Under the pieces are notes generated by a model. That model did not search any database, was not told the DNA's origin, and saw only the letters and a program-made list of their open reading frames with translations. The position numbers and the translations under genes are program-made. DNA of 55,417 nt from CAIXSC01 sp046349915 (GTDB taxonomy: Bacteria > Planctomycetota > Planctomycetia > Pirellulales > Pirellulaceae): NCBI GenBank assembly GCA_046349915.1, contig JAXMBL010000013.1, forward strand, positions 1 to 55,417. The letters run 5' to 3'. Positions 43,880 to 51,658 of this stretch are shown piece by piece. The stretch's first letter is position 1, and each line of letters opens with the position of its first letter.

Positions 43880-44800
43880 ATGCAGGCGAGCCGATTGAAT
43901 CGACGCGAATTACTCTCGATCAGCGTGGGTGCATGCGCGTGTTGGGCAACGCGATCGCTGTACGCTGGTCAGGTTCAACCTACTGGCCGAATCGCGTTTG
44001 TCCGTGGCAGTTTCGGGGATGCGGTAAACAGGAAGATCTACCTGATGAATCCGGACGGATCGGGTCTTCGTCCCTTGACTGACGCCGAAGACAGCCCCGG
44101 AGAAGATCGCCCATCTTGGTCACCCGACAGCAAGTCCATTGCGTTTGCCGCAAAGGAACGCATCTGCGTTTGCAATCCGGACGGCAGCAACCTGAAGATT
44201 CTGACTCCCGCGGACATGCAGGCGGGCGCGCCCACCTGGTCACCGGACGGAAAACGCATTGGATTCCACGCGTGGAATCACGACCGCTCGTCCTCGCAGA
44301 TATACACCATGAAAACGGATGGAACGGACGTTCAACAATTGACGAAATCGAAGTGCTTCAACTGGCTTCCCTGCTGGTGTCCCGACAACCAGCGGATCGT
44401 ATTTGAGTCGACGATGACGGGGAACCGGGACATTTTTTCGATCTCGGTTGACGGCTCAAACGCCATCAATCTGACGAATGCACGCGGAACTGACCATGCG
44501 CCGGCTTGTTCGCCAGATGGCAAACGCGTCGCCATGGCAAGCGGCCGTGACTTTGGAAATCTGGAAGTGTGCCTCATGAATCTCGATGGTTCGACATTTG
44601 TCAATTTGACAAACAATTCGGCGAGGGATTCTGAACCCGCATGGTCGCCCAATGGTGAGTGGATCGCATTTGCACGATCTGATGGCAAGTCGCCACCCAT
44701 GGATATTTGCATCATGCGGGCAGACGGGTCGAACATAACTAAAATCACTGCAAGCGATGGTAAGACCGCCAATTGGGGGCCGTCCTGGGGTGCTCCTTAA
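43880..44800 (+). CDS. Tat-exported TolB-like beta-propeller protein
   Basis: 306 residues. RLNRRELLSISVGACACWA near the start is a Tat-type signal (twin Arg followed by a hydrophobic stretch). Then six WD40-like/TolB repeats: LMNPDGSGLRPLTDAEDSPG, RPSWSPDSKSIAFAAKER, APTWSPDGKRIGFHA, ISVDGSNAINLTNA, APACSPDGKRVAMASG and PAWSPNGEWIAFARSDG. TolB-type propellers bind proteins in the periplasm; here without the TolB N-terminal domain. GGGAG precedes the ATG. Confidence 0.85.
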   Translation: MQASRLNRRELLSISVGACACWATRSLYAGQVQPTGRIAFVRGSFGDAVNRKIYLMNPDGSGLRPLTDAEDSPGEDRPSWSPDSKSIAFAAKERICVCNPDGSNLKILTPADMQAGAPTWSPDGKRIGFHAWNHDRSSSQIYTMKTDGTDVQQLTKSKCFNWLPCWCPDNQRIVFESTMTGNRDIFSISVDGSNAINLTNARGTDHAPACSPDGKRVAMASGRDFGNLEVCLMNLDGSTFVNLTNNSARDSEPAWSPNGEWIAFARSDGKSPPMDICIMRADGSNITKITASDGKTANWGPSWGAP

Positions 44801-44895
44801 CCGCGAACGTGGACGCTTCGATACCGTGGGCGCGTTTCTGGGTGGCGGCTCACTCGGTGGACATGGTGCGTCTGCGCCTACGGCTTGATGGCACC
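44801..44895. repeat. Fragment of the composite repeat
   Basis: CACTCGGTGGACATGGTGCG followed by TCTGCGCCTACGGCTTGATGG matches 35170-35210 and 37070-37105. Only this part of the repeat is present. Confidence 0.55.
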
Positions 44896-45081
44896 CTACG
44901 ATTTGTTGACTCGACCCCGCAGGAACTCAAACACTGCCTTCGTCGGTTTGTCCTCTTTGGCGCCCAAGTCGCGATTGATCGTGCCGTGGTTCTTCTCCTC
45001 GCCGGGAACGACCGTGGCTTCGACGCCCACAGCTTGAAGCGTTCCTGAAAAAGCAATGACTTGGCTCACAAGCTTGTGGTG
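44896..45081 (-). pseudogene. C-terminal fragment of an alpha/beta hydrolase
   Basis: The minus strand reads HHKLVSQVIAFSGTLQAVGV, then EKNHGTINRDLGAKEDKPTK and AVFEFLRG. NHGTINRDLG with the catalytic His is the usual end of an esterase/lipase of the BD-FAE kind. The upstream part, with Ser and Asp, is absent: the sequence before HHK is not protein-like. A relic of a deleted gene. Confidence 0.65.
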
Positions 45082-45261
45082 GGATGACATGGGAGGGCGT
45101 GTCATGCGGGATGTTCTGCAATCTTCACGCTGCGACAAATACTCCATGTGCCGGTTGCACTGGAGGCTTGCTACGCACAAACAAAGACAGGGACGTTTCT
45201 GGCGAGTTTGACCCTTGGGAGGAATGAATACAGGCGAGTCGATCGCACCCAGACCAAGATG

Positions 45262-45525
45262 ATATGGACCTCCAACTACGACCGCGTGTATCAGCAGCGG
45301 GAGACTCACAGGATGCTCTATGGCGACGATTCTGGCAAACGTAAAGAACTGCTAACGAAGATCAAGCACTCGTTTCAGGATCTTGATTTGGCGCAGTTTC
45401 CCGCGAAAAGTCGGGAGTTACTCAAGCGACAAGTGCTGCAATGCGAAAACGATACAGACCCGGAAGTCGTGAACTTGGCCCGAGAGATCCGCAGTGCACA
45501 CACGTTGGTTGAAACAAGCCCTTGA
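45262..45525 (+). CDS. Hypothetical protein, 87 residues, possibly a fragment
   Basis: Reads TSNYDRVYQQRETHRMLYGD, LTKIKHSFQDLDLAQFPAKS and CENDTDPEVVNLAREIRSAH: a coherent helical soluble protein without a recognised family. The frame is open upstream to 45148, so the true start is uncertain. From 45526 to 45851 only overlapping short frames are left (for example GFAKRFAETACEDW and FEVLISLALAANRELSS), which may be the remains of the same gene after frameshifts. Confidence 0.4.
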   Translation: MWTSNYDRVYQQRETHRMLYGDDSGKRKELLTKIKHSFQDLDLAQFPAKSRELLKRQVLQCENDTDPEVVNLAREIRSAHTLVETSP

Positions 45526-45781
45526 AACTATGGGGCCAGATCCCATAGGGCCAGAACTCATGGGCCCAGAGCCAAGCATTGAACGCGAGCGAGTAGCACT
45601 TGTGCGAGTCGCGGCGAAACTCAACGAGATTGTGCACAAGTCAGAAGCGGAGAGGACAGGATTCGCGAAGCGGTTTGCTGAAACTGCTTGCGAGGACTGG
45701 GTTTTCGCTTCGAAGTGCTGATTTCGCTTGCTCTTGCGGCAAATCGGGAATTGTCATCGCGATTCACGTACTCTCAGGAAA

Positions 45782-45820
45782 TGTCAGCGCCATTGGCCCA
45801 CTGGGCCAATGGTGCTGACG
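45782..45820. repeat. Strong palindrome upstream of the serine recombinase
   Basis: GTCAGCGCCATTGGCCC, ACT, GGGCCAATGGTGCTGAC: a nearly perfect 17-base stem 32 bases before the recombinase start. No U-run follows, so it is not a normal terminator. It could be an operator, an attenuator or part of a recombination site of the neighbouring recombinase. Confidence 0.55.
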
Positions 45821-45851
45821 GCTCGGTGGCCTTCCGCAAAGGATTGTCACC

Positions 45852-48683
45852 ATGGTTTCACGAATGCTTCGTTCGGGCGATTCGCTTAGGTTTACACACG
45901 AGCGTTCCGAGGCGAGCGGAACGACTCGCGTCCTCTTGAACACGCGATTGCCCCCAGCGGCCCGTAAGGATCGATGGGAGCTGGGAGGACATCGCGGCTG
46001 TTCCCAAAAACGCTCGCTTTCTTCCGCTCGCGGCGGGATGGCGTGGCTCACCTGCCTTGCCCTCTGGCTGGTGGCGGTCTTGGGTGGGGTGTCACCGATC
46101 GGACGTGCGGCGGGGGCCAGGGGAGGTGTCACGCGATTGCACCGAGTCGTGACGGCATGCGGCTCGCCCGAAATCTCGGCGCTTCGCACCAACAATTCGC
46201 AGGCTCCGGGCTTGCCGTCCGGAGTGACGCTGTACGTAGGTGGACGGCCTCTGGGCTCGTCTCGTCCGCGCAAGAAACCGCGACGTTCGCGCGAAGATCT
46301 TCGCCGAGAACAGAAGGCGCTCCTGGACAAGACCGCGAGCGAAATCGACGCCATCGCGGCGGAGTTTCACGCGAAGCTGCCGCGTGAGAAGGCGCAGACC
46401 ATCGGCGCCATGTACGCGCGCTACTCATCGCGCTTTCAGGACTCGATCGCCGACCAGGTCCGCACTGTGTTCGAGGCGGCCTACGCGCAAGGCATCTTCA
46501 TTCCTCGCGAACATGTGTTCTTCGACATGGCCGTACGCGGTTGGAAAGACCGAAGACCTGGGCTGACCGCGCTGCGGCAGGTGATCAGGCAGAAGGCCAT
46601 CCAAGTGTTTCTGGTCTTCTCGACATCACGGTTATTTCGAAGAACCTACAAGGCGATGCAGTTCGTCGAGGAGGAGATTGTCGATCGGGGGATTCGCGGC
46701 ATCTTCCTCAAGTCGAACCTCGATACGGCCAACGGCGAAAACTGGCGGACGATGTTCCAGCTGTTGGCGGCAATGGACGAAGCCATGGTGCGCATGTACG
46801 GCTCGCATGTTCAGGCCGCGCATGAAGGGCTCTTCATTCGCCAAATGGTCTGCACATCTTTACCCCTGGGATACACGGGCGAGGAAGTTCCCGGCGAGTT
46901 GACCAAGCGGCAGCGACCTCGGCGGCGGATAGTGATCGATGCCGAGGCAAGGCCGTGGATCGAACGGATCTTTCAATGGTACGTCGGGGATAGCAAGAGC
47001 CTGGATCAGATCGCTCGGGAACTGAACGACGCCCCGGACGCTCCCGTGCCGAACAAATCTTTTACCGGTTTGTGGACGCATGGACTGGTGCGCAAAGTGC
47101 TGTTGAACCCGGCCTACCGTGGTTGTTGGAGCTACGGCTCTAAGCAGACAAAGTGGTCGAGCGAGAGAGATTACTCGCTCCAGGTGCCTCGCGAGAAGCC
47201 GCTGAAAACCAGTCAGTTTGAAGACCTGCGAATAATCTCGGATGAACTTTGGTATCGAGCTCAGCGACTGTTGGCAGGCGAGAGAAGCAAATCGGGTCGC
47301 TCGCCGAAGGACGGTCAACGCAAGTGGCAGCCTCAACTGTTGCGCGGGCTGTTTATCTGTCCCGAGCACGGTCGACAACTTGTCGCGGGTGGACGGCGGG
47401 GGCAGATCCTCTTCTGCCCCTTGTGCCGATCGATCAAGGCGGCCGAGAGACCGGTGTTCACGAATCTCCGCCGCTCGTTGGCGCTGAGACTCACGTGTCA
47501 AGCGTTGGCCGAATTGGTGCGTGCCGACGAGGAACTCGGGACTAGAATCATTGCGGCGTGCCAGCGCGAAGCGGAGTCTGTACAGCAATCGGACCCCGAG
47601 TTGCCGAAGCGTTTGCGTCAACAGGCCGCCAAGTTGTTAAGCACGATCGAGTTTAATCGTCGCAACCCTGGCGAAACCGACGAGGAGCAGCGTCAGACGC
47701 AACAATTGCTCAAGGACCTGCGTCGCCAACACACGGAGATACAGGCGCAGTTAGCGGACTGTGAGGCGGCGAGCAAAGCGGCGACTGCCGTGCCCACGCC
47801 GGAGGAGATTACGGGTTTACTGAGCGAATTGGGCGACATGCTCACGGCTGCGGCGTCCGCGGATACCGAGCAAGAGATGCGTGCCGCGCGGCGGATCATC
47901 GACGAACTCACTTGCGGACGAATCGAAGTCTTTCAAATGGGCGAGCGGAAGCGGGGAGGTGGCTGGTTGCAGGGCCGTTTCACGGTCGATGTTGTCGCCG
48001 TTGCGGCTGGCAGGTTAGCCGGTCTTCAGTTGCCGAAGGACGAAACGAGCGGAAGGCAGGTCGTAATCGACTATCGAGCACCGCGAGCGATCGACGAACT
48101 CGCCGAACAAGCCAAACGGCTGTGGGACGAGAAACTGCTTCACCGTCAGATCGCCGAGCGGATGGGCAGCCCTTCATCCTACGTAACGAAACTGATCCAC
48201 CACTGGTTCGACTCGCGAGGCCTCCCTCGACCAGATGGCCGTGGACGTCGTGCCAGCTTGCCAGGCAAACAGACGGAGACGCCTCGCTACCAAACGTTGG
48301 CTGGCGAAGCATGTGAGCTGGCCGAGCAAGGCATGTCACTCTTATCGATCGCCAAGAGATTCAAGACGAGCGATTCGACGGTGTCCAAGGCGATTGCGTG
48401 GTCATTCACGTCGCGTGGTCTTCCAGTTCCAACCGCGGAAGACTGGCGGCGGAAGATGCTCCAGCGAGCCAAGTCGCAGTACGACAGCGGCAAGCTGATC
48501 AAGGACATCGCTGCGGACCTGGGCTATTCGGCACGTGGACTCAAACTGGCTTTGGCAGCCTATTTCGTCGAGCTGGGAGAACCAATGCCCGATGGCCGTT
48601 CTCGCCGAGGCAAGTTAGGCGTCAGTGAGCTCAAACAAAGTCAGTCGCACGGAACCGAGTATCCACCCACTGACCGGACGTGA
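45852..48683 (+). CDS. Large serine recombinase with three C-terminal HTH repeats
   Basis: Up to 943 residues. The resolvase domain starts near residue 188 with YARYSSRFQDSIADQ (the first Ser of SS is the candidate nucleophile) and includes LVFSTSRLFRRTYKAMQFVE; the recombinase domain follows (GELTKRQRPRRRIVIDAEAR through LVRKVLLNPAYRGCW), then a zinc ribbon CPEHGRQLVAGG with CPLC and a coiled coil (about 580-650). The last 200 residues contain three HTH-like repeats (LLHRQIAERMGSPSSYVTKL; MSLLSIAKRFKTSDSTVSKA; KLIKDIAADLGYSARGLKLA), each followed by a G-x-P-x-P-x4-RR motif in at least two cases. About 150 residues precede the resolvase domain; the start at 45852 (AAAGGA upstream) is uncertain and may lie downstream. 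Confidence 0.85.
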   Translation: MVSRMLRSGDSLRFTHERSEASGTTRVLLNTRLPPAARKDRWELGGHRGCSQKRSLSSARGGMAWLTCLALWLVAVLGGVSPIGRAAGARGGVTRLHRVVTACGSPEISALRTNNSQAPGLPSGVTLYVGGRPLGSSRPRKKPRRSREDLRREQKALLDKTASEIDAIAAEFHAKLPREKAQTIGAMYARYSSRFQDSIADQVRTVFEAAYAQGIFIPREHVFFDMAVRGWKDRRPGLTALRQVIRQKAIQVFLVFSTSRLFRRTYKAMQFVEEEIVDRGIRGIFLKSNLDTANGENWRTMFQLLAAMDEAMVRMYGSHVQAAHEGLFIRQMVCTSLPLGYTGEEVPGELTKRQRPRRRIVIDAEARPWIERIFQWYVGDSKSLDQIARELNDAPDAPVPNKSFTGLWTHGLVRKVLLNPAYRGCWSYGSKQTKWSSERDYSLQVPREKPLKTSQFEDLRIISDELWYRAQRLLAGERSKSGRSPKDGQRKWQPQLLRGLFICPEHGRQLVAGGRRGQILFCPLCRSIKAAERPVFTNLRRSLALRLTCQALAELVRADEELGTRIIAACQREAESVQQSDPELPKRLRQQAAKLLSTIEFNRRNPGETDEEQRQTQQLLKDLRRQHTEIQAQLADCEAASKAATAVPTPEEITGLLSELGDMLTAAASADTEQEMRAARRIIDELTCGRIEVFQMGERKRGGGWLQGRFTVDVVAVAAGRLAGLQLPKDETSGRQVVIDYRAPRAIDELAEQAKRLWDEKLLHRQIAERMGSPSSYVTKLIHHWFDSRGLPRPDGRGRRASLPGKQTETPRYQTLAGEACELAEQGMSLLSIAKRFKTSDSTVSKAIAWSFTSRGLPVPTAEDWRRKMLQRAKSQYDSGKLIKDIAADLGYSARGLKLALAAYFVELGEPMPDGRSRRGKLGVSELKQSQSHGTEYPPTDRT

Positions 48684-48775
48684 GGTATCAGAAGTTCTCA
48701 GGTTAAGGAGACTGTAGACCTTAACGAGGTTTCACCAAGGCGCGGCTGAATGGTCCGCGTCCGTATTCGGAATAG

Positions 48776-48814
48776 GCCCGGCACAGGATTTCTTTCCTGT
48801 GTCGGGCTTTTTTT
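48776..48814 (+). terminator. Strong rho-independent terminator
   Basis: GCCCGGCACAGGA, a short loop, TCCTGTGTCGGGC and then a run of eight T. It comes 93 bases after the recombinase stop and just before the small gene at 48841, so that gene needs its own promoter or is expressed by read-through. Confidence 0.9.
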
Positions 48815-48840
48815 GCGCGCACTCAAAAAGGGAGCAACTT

Positions 48841-49047
48841 ATGTCGACCGAGATCCATGAAACGAAAAACCAGGGAGTCGTTTCCGAGCAAGCTGCGGAA
48901 GATCGCATGAGTGATCGTCGCGAGCGGCTAGCTGGCCTTATCGGCCGATTGCTGGCCCAAGTGTGGCTGAAGCGGCGCCGAGCGAGCGCCGCCGACTCGC
49001 ACCTCGCGGATGATTCGCTAGTGGTTGATCGCTCAAGACGAAGCTGA
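48841..49047 (+). CDS. Small hypothetical protein next to the serine recombinase
   Basis: 68 residues. An acidic N-terminal third (STEIHETKNQGVVSEQAAED) is followed by a helix RLAGLIGRLLAQVWLKRRRA that is amphipathic and basic at its end. GGGAG is 8 bases before the ATG. It follows the terminator directly; small proteins of this look accompany recombinases in planctomycetes in my recollection, perhaps as directionality or accessory factors, but that is not demonstrated here. Confidence 0.6.
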   Translation: MSTEIHETKNQGVVSEQAAEDRMSDRRERLAGLIGRLLAQVWLKRRRASAADSHLADDSLVVDRSRRS

Positions 49048-49496
49048 CGCTTTGATCTGGCGAGCGACGAACGTCGTTGTAAACTCGGATCGAAGACCAT
49101 CATCTCCACGCTCGCGCCTCGCACCAGGCATCTGCCATGTCGCCCGTCGAGCCCGATTCTCCCGCCTCGCCCGACGATTCCGGGGATCGTGTCCTCTGAT
49201 CCAGGCGGCTCGACTTTATTGGGTACGAAGGCCCGTTTTCGCTCCAATGCTTGATCTGTGACGCCGTCGGGCCGAAGTGGCGAAGCACGGTATGCAAAGC
49301 CGTTTTCGTAAGCCGATGTAGCCAAAGTGCTTCGGGACTTCACTTCGGAGATGGAATTCAACATGGTTGTGTCCACTACCAAGCTTGATTCAATCCTGGC
49401 TGGAAGTTGACGTGGGCGGGAGAGATAGATGGGACTGGCTGAGTCGGTCGACGATGAATGTTGCTCGGTCGACCTTACTGGCATTGATATCGGCGA
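49048..49496. other. Gene-poor stretch with decayed coding remains
   Basis: No intact gene. The minus-strand text IKHWSENGPSYPIKSSRLD (about 49200-49260) looks protein-like but has no support upstream or downstream. Probably decayed insertion-sequence DNA together with the IS66 remnant that follows. Confidence 0.4.
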
Positions 49497-49640
49497 CTAG
49501 CGTCCCGTCGCCAAGGTGCACTGTGCGCGCTCAACGCCATTGTTGTCGATCGGAAGGCGGATGTCGTCTTTAAATCGCCGCAACAGTTTGAGGTGGTTCA
49601 TCACTTTTGTTACCGCCTCGCTCCATCTCGATCGCTCGCT
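49497..49640 (-). pseudogene. IS66-type transposase remnant
   Basis: Minus strand: RWSEAVTKVMNHLKLLRRFK, DDIRLPIDNNGVERA, ending in TLATGR and a stop. DNNxxERA with the preceding LxRFxDD is the C-terminal signature (last acidic residue) of IS66 family transposases. Nothing else of the gene remains. It overlaps the last codons of the E1-like gene in another frame. Confidence 0.7.
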
Positions 49641-50932
49641 TGCGAAGAATCCCGGCAGAAGACGCAGTTCGCGGCTGCGTCGACCGGCGCGGAGTCGGAC
49701 TGTAGGCCCTGTCCAGGACGCCAAGCGAGTCGTTGCCAATAGGATGCGTCGAGCCGACCGGCCAACAGGTCGAGCCACATCTGCACGGCGCAGCCGACCG
49801 TGACGCTGTTGATCGAAACCAGACTGCCCGCTCGCTGTTCCGTCCAGGTCTGTGGGGGGGCTCGTCGCAACGCGCCCGGCGGCGCAGCGAGTTCATAGAG
49901 CACGTCGTCCAGATTTGCCACTCCGCCCACGCACGCCACGCAGCCTTGGCCCGGCAGCAACAGGCGGGCGTCGCCAGAAATTTCCAATTCACCGCGACGG
50001 CGTTGGACGCTCGTGCCGACATCCAGATGCGCCGTGATCGTCTCCCTTGCCACTCGCCCCATTGCGACGCGCGGCACGTCGCTGTCGACGCACGTGATCA
50101 GCAGATCGCTGCGGCGCCGCAAGAGTTCCTGCGCTTCAGGCGACAGCGCCGACTTCGCCAACGCGGTGATCGCCAGATCGGGACGAAACTCGATCAGTCG
50201 TTTGGCGAGCGCCTCGACTTTGGAACTCCCCACGGATTCGCTGTGCAAGCCGATCATTGCGTCCAAATTGGGCTCGGCGAGCTGGTCTCCATCGATCAGC
50301 CGTAACTGAGCGACGCCCAACCCGGCCAACTCCCACGCCATCAGAGCGCCGTTGCGGCCGGCGCCGACGATCGTGACTCTTGCTCGCCTCACTTTATGCC
50401 ACACCTCCGAACCGAGCCCGCCTGCCGTGCGACTCCAGCGACTCTCGCCCTCCATTGCACTCGGCAATTGCGCCGGCGGGTTGGGTTCGTGGGCGCTCTG
50501 CGATGGCGAAACTAGTTGCAGCATCCCGCCGCCAATGATGCACACTCCGTCCAATCGGATGATGCGTCCTTGGTCGTAGACGAGTCCCTCGCAGCTCGCT
50601 GGTTGGCCCGCGGCGGCTCGCACCACGAGCACGGCGAGAACCTGCGAGCGACGCGGCGACAGCTTGCCGATCCACTGTGCCGCCGTGGTCTGCGACGTGT
50701 CGTGAATCACGGCACACCAGTCGGCGAGCGGTGGGAGACGCTGGCCGTTTGGCGTTTCCTCCACCGTCAACTGGTCGACGAGCAACTCGCACGATGTCGC
50801 ATCCCCCTGACGACGCAACGTGCCAACGGCGAAAGACGAATCGCGAAACAAAAGCTGCCGCAGCGTCGCGTCCCAGGTTCGACGAGCGATGATGAGTTCA
50901 ACATGCGAAGGAAGATCAGCCGTGAGAGGCAT
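49610..50932 (-). CDS. E1/ThiF-family adenylyltransferase with an N-terminal extra domain
   Basis: 440 residues. The ThiF domain (about 165-400) has the nucleotide-binding VTIVGAGRNGALMAWELAGL, the acidic LRLIDGDQLAEPNLDAMIGL with Asp and Asn, and SDLLITCVDSDVPR. CVAC near residue 340 and CVFC near 420 are the zinc pairs of E1-like enzymes. Such enzymes adenylate the C-terminus of a ubiquitin-like or sulfur-carrier protein. The first 150 residues form a separate domain that resembles an inactive JAB-like module (AVIHDTSQTT), with no metal-binding HxH. The last 20 residues are encoded within the IS66 relic, so the C-terminus may be altered. No E2, Ub-like or JAB partner is adjacent. Confidence 0.8.
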   Translation of the reverse strand: MPLTADLPSHVELIIARRTWDATLRQLLFRDSSFAVGTLRRQGDATSCELLVDQLTVEETPNGQRLPPLADWCAVIHDTSQTTAAQWIGKLSPRRSQVLAVLVVRAAAGQPASCEGLVYDQGRIIRLDGVCIIGGGMLQLVSPSQSAHEPNPPAQLPSAMEGESRWSRTAGGLGSEVWHKVRRARVTIVGAGRNGALMAWELAGLGVAQLRLIDGDQLAEPNLDAMIGLHSESVGSSKVEALAKRLIEFRPDLAITALAKSALSPEAQELLRRRSDLLITCVDSDVPRVAMGRVARETITAHLDVGTSVQRRRGELEISGDARLLLPGQGCVACVGGVANLDDVLYELAAPPGALRRAPPQTWTEQRAGSLVSINSVTVGCAVQMWLDLLAGRLDASYWQRLAWRPGQGLQSDSAPVDAAANCVFCRDSSQASDRDGARR

Positions 50933-50998
50933 ATCGGTACGTAGGAGTGGGAGAGGGATGGTTGATTGTCGTGGATCGCTCCGAGGCTATGAGCACAG

Positions 50999-51063
50999 TG
51001 GCTTGGGCTTCCAGCCCAAGCAGAAATCCCGTGGGAATCGCTGGGGCTGGAAGCCCCAGCCAC
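50999..51063. repeat. Pair of intergenic palindromes
   Basis: GGCTTGGGCTTCCAGCCCAAGC and TGGGGCTGGAAGCCCCAGCC, in direct succession. They separate the E1-like gene from the small gene upstream and may end or attenuate transcription between them. Confidence 0.7.
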
Positions 51064-51184
51064 TGGCATGTGCTGGCACCCGTCAGCTAGTGGCGAGGCG
51101 TCGTTTGTGTTGCTCGCTTGGATTGGCGTCACCCAGCGCGAATCGATGTTCTCGGCGATCGGCACGCAGGCGCGATCTGCGTAG

Positions 51185-51458
51185 TTAGTCGTATCGAGCG
51201 ACATCGCGCAGGCGTTGGAGTTCTTCCTGGGCGCGGCGGTCGCGCTCGGCGATTTCCATGGAACGGATCCGCTCGAGGTCACTCGAAAGGTCGGGTGCGT
51301 TGAGCGGGTTTGACAAGTCGGTTGGGGGCGACGCAGGCGTCAGCAAAGACGCTGACGTAGGCGTCGACGTAGGCGCTAAAATGGGCGCTGACACTGGTCG
51401 CGCCATAGGCGAGTTACTGATCGGACCGACCGGCGTAGAAAGGGGAAGCGTGTTCATG
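51185..51458 (-). CDS. Small proline-rich hypothetical protein
   Basis: 90 residues: MNTLPLSTPVGPISNSPMAR opens a low-complexity region of Pro, Ser, Thr and Ala with repeats like APTSTPTSASLLTPASPPT, and LERIRSMEIAERDRRAQEEL QRLRD at the end is a charged helix. No recognised domain. GGAGG precedes the ATG at 51458. It is divergent from the giant STAND gene, with about 200 bases between the starts, and upstream of the E1-like gene on the same strand. A longer frame upstream has no signs of coding. Confidence 0.5.
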
Positions 51459-51658
51459 GGAACCTCCGATTGAAACAGACGCGTAAGGTTGTTGCAGACA
51501 AATTCGAGACGGCAGGCAGGGGTGTGGGCGCGCCTTTGTTGCTCGGCCTCTGTATTCATTAAGGTAGCGGGCGGTAATATATTTCGATCAAACCGCCGAT
51601 GTTCCGATTGGTTTACAGTGTTTAGCCCCGTGATTCCCACCTTGCTCACCTAACGAAA

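Noticed and set aside
45494..45721. Plus-strand frame of 75 codons (MHTRWLKQALETMGPDPIGP start)
   Set aside because: It overlaps a better frame, begins in a GGGCCAGA-type short repeat and has no family signal; kept only as possible debris.
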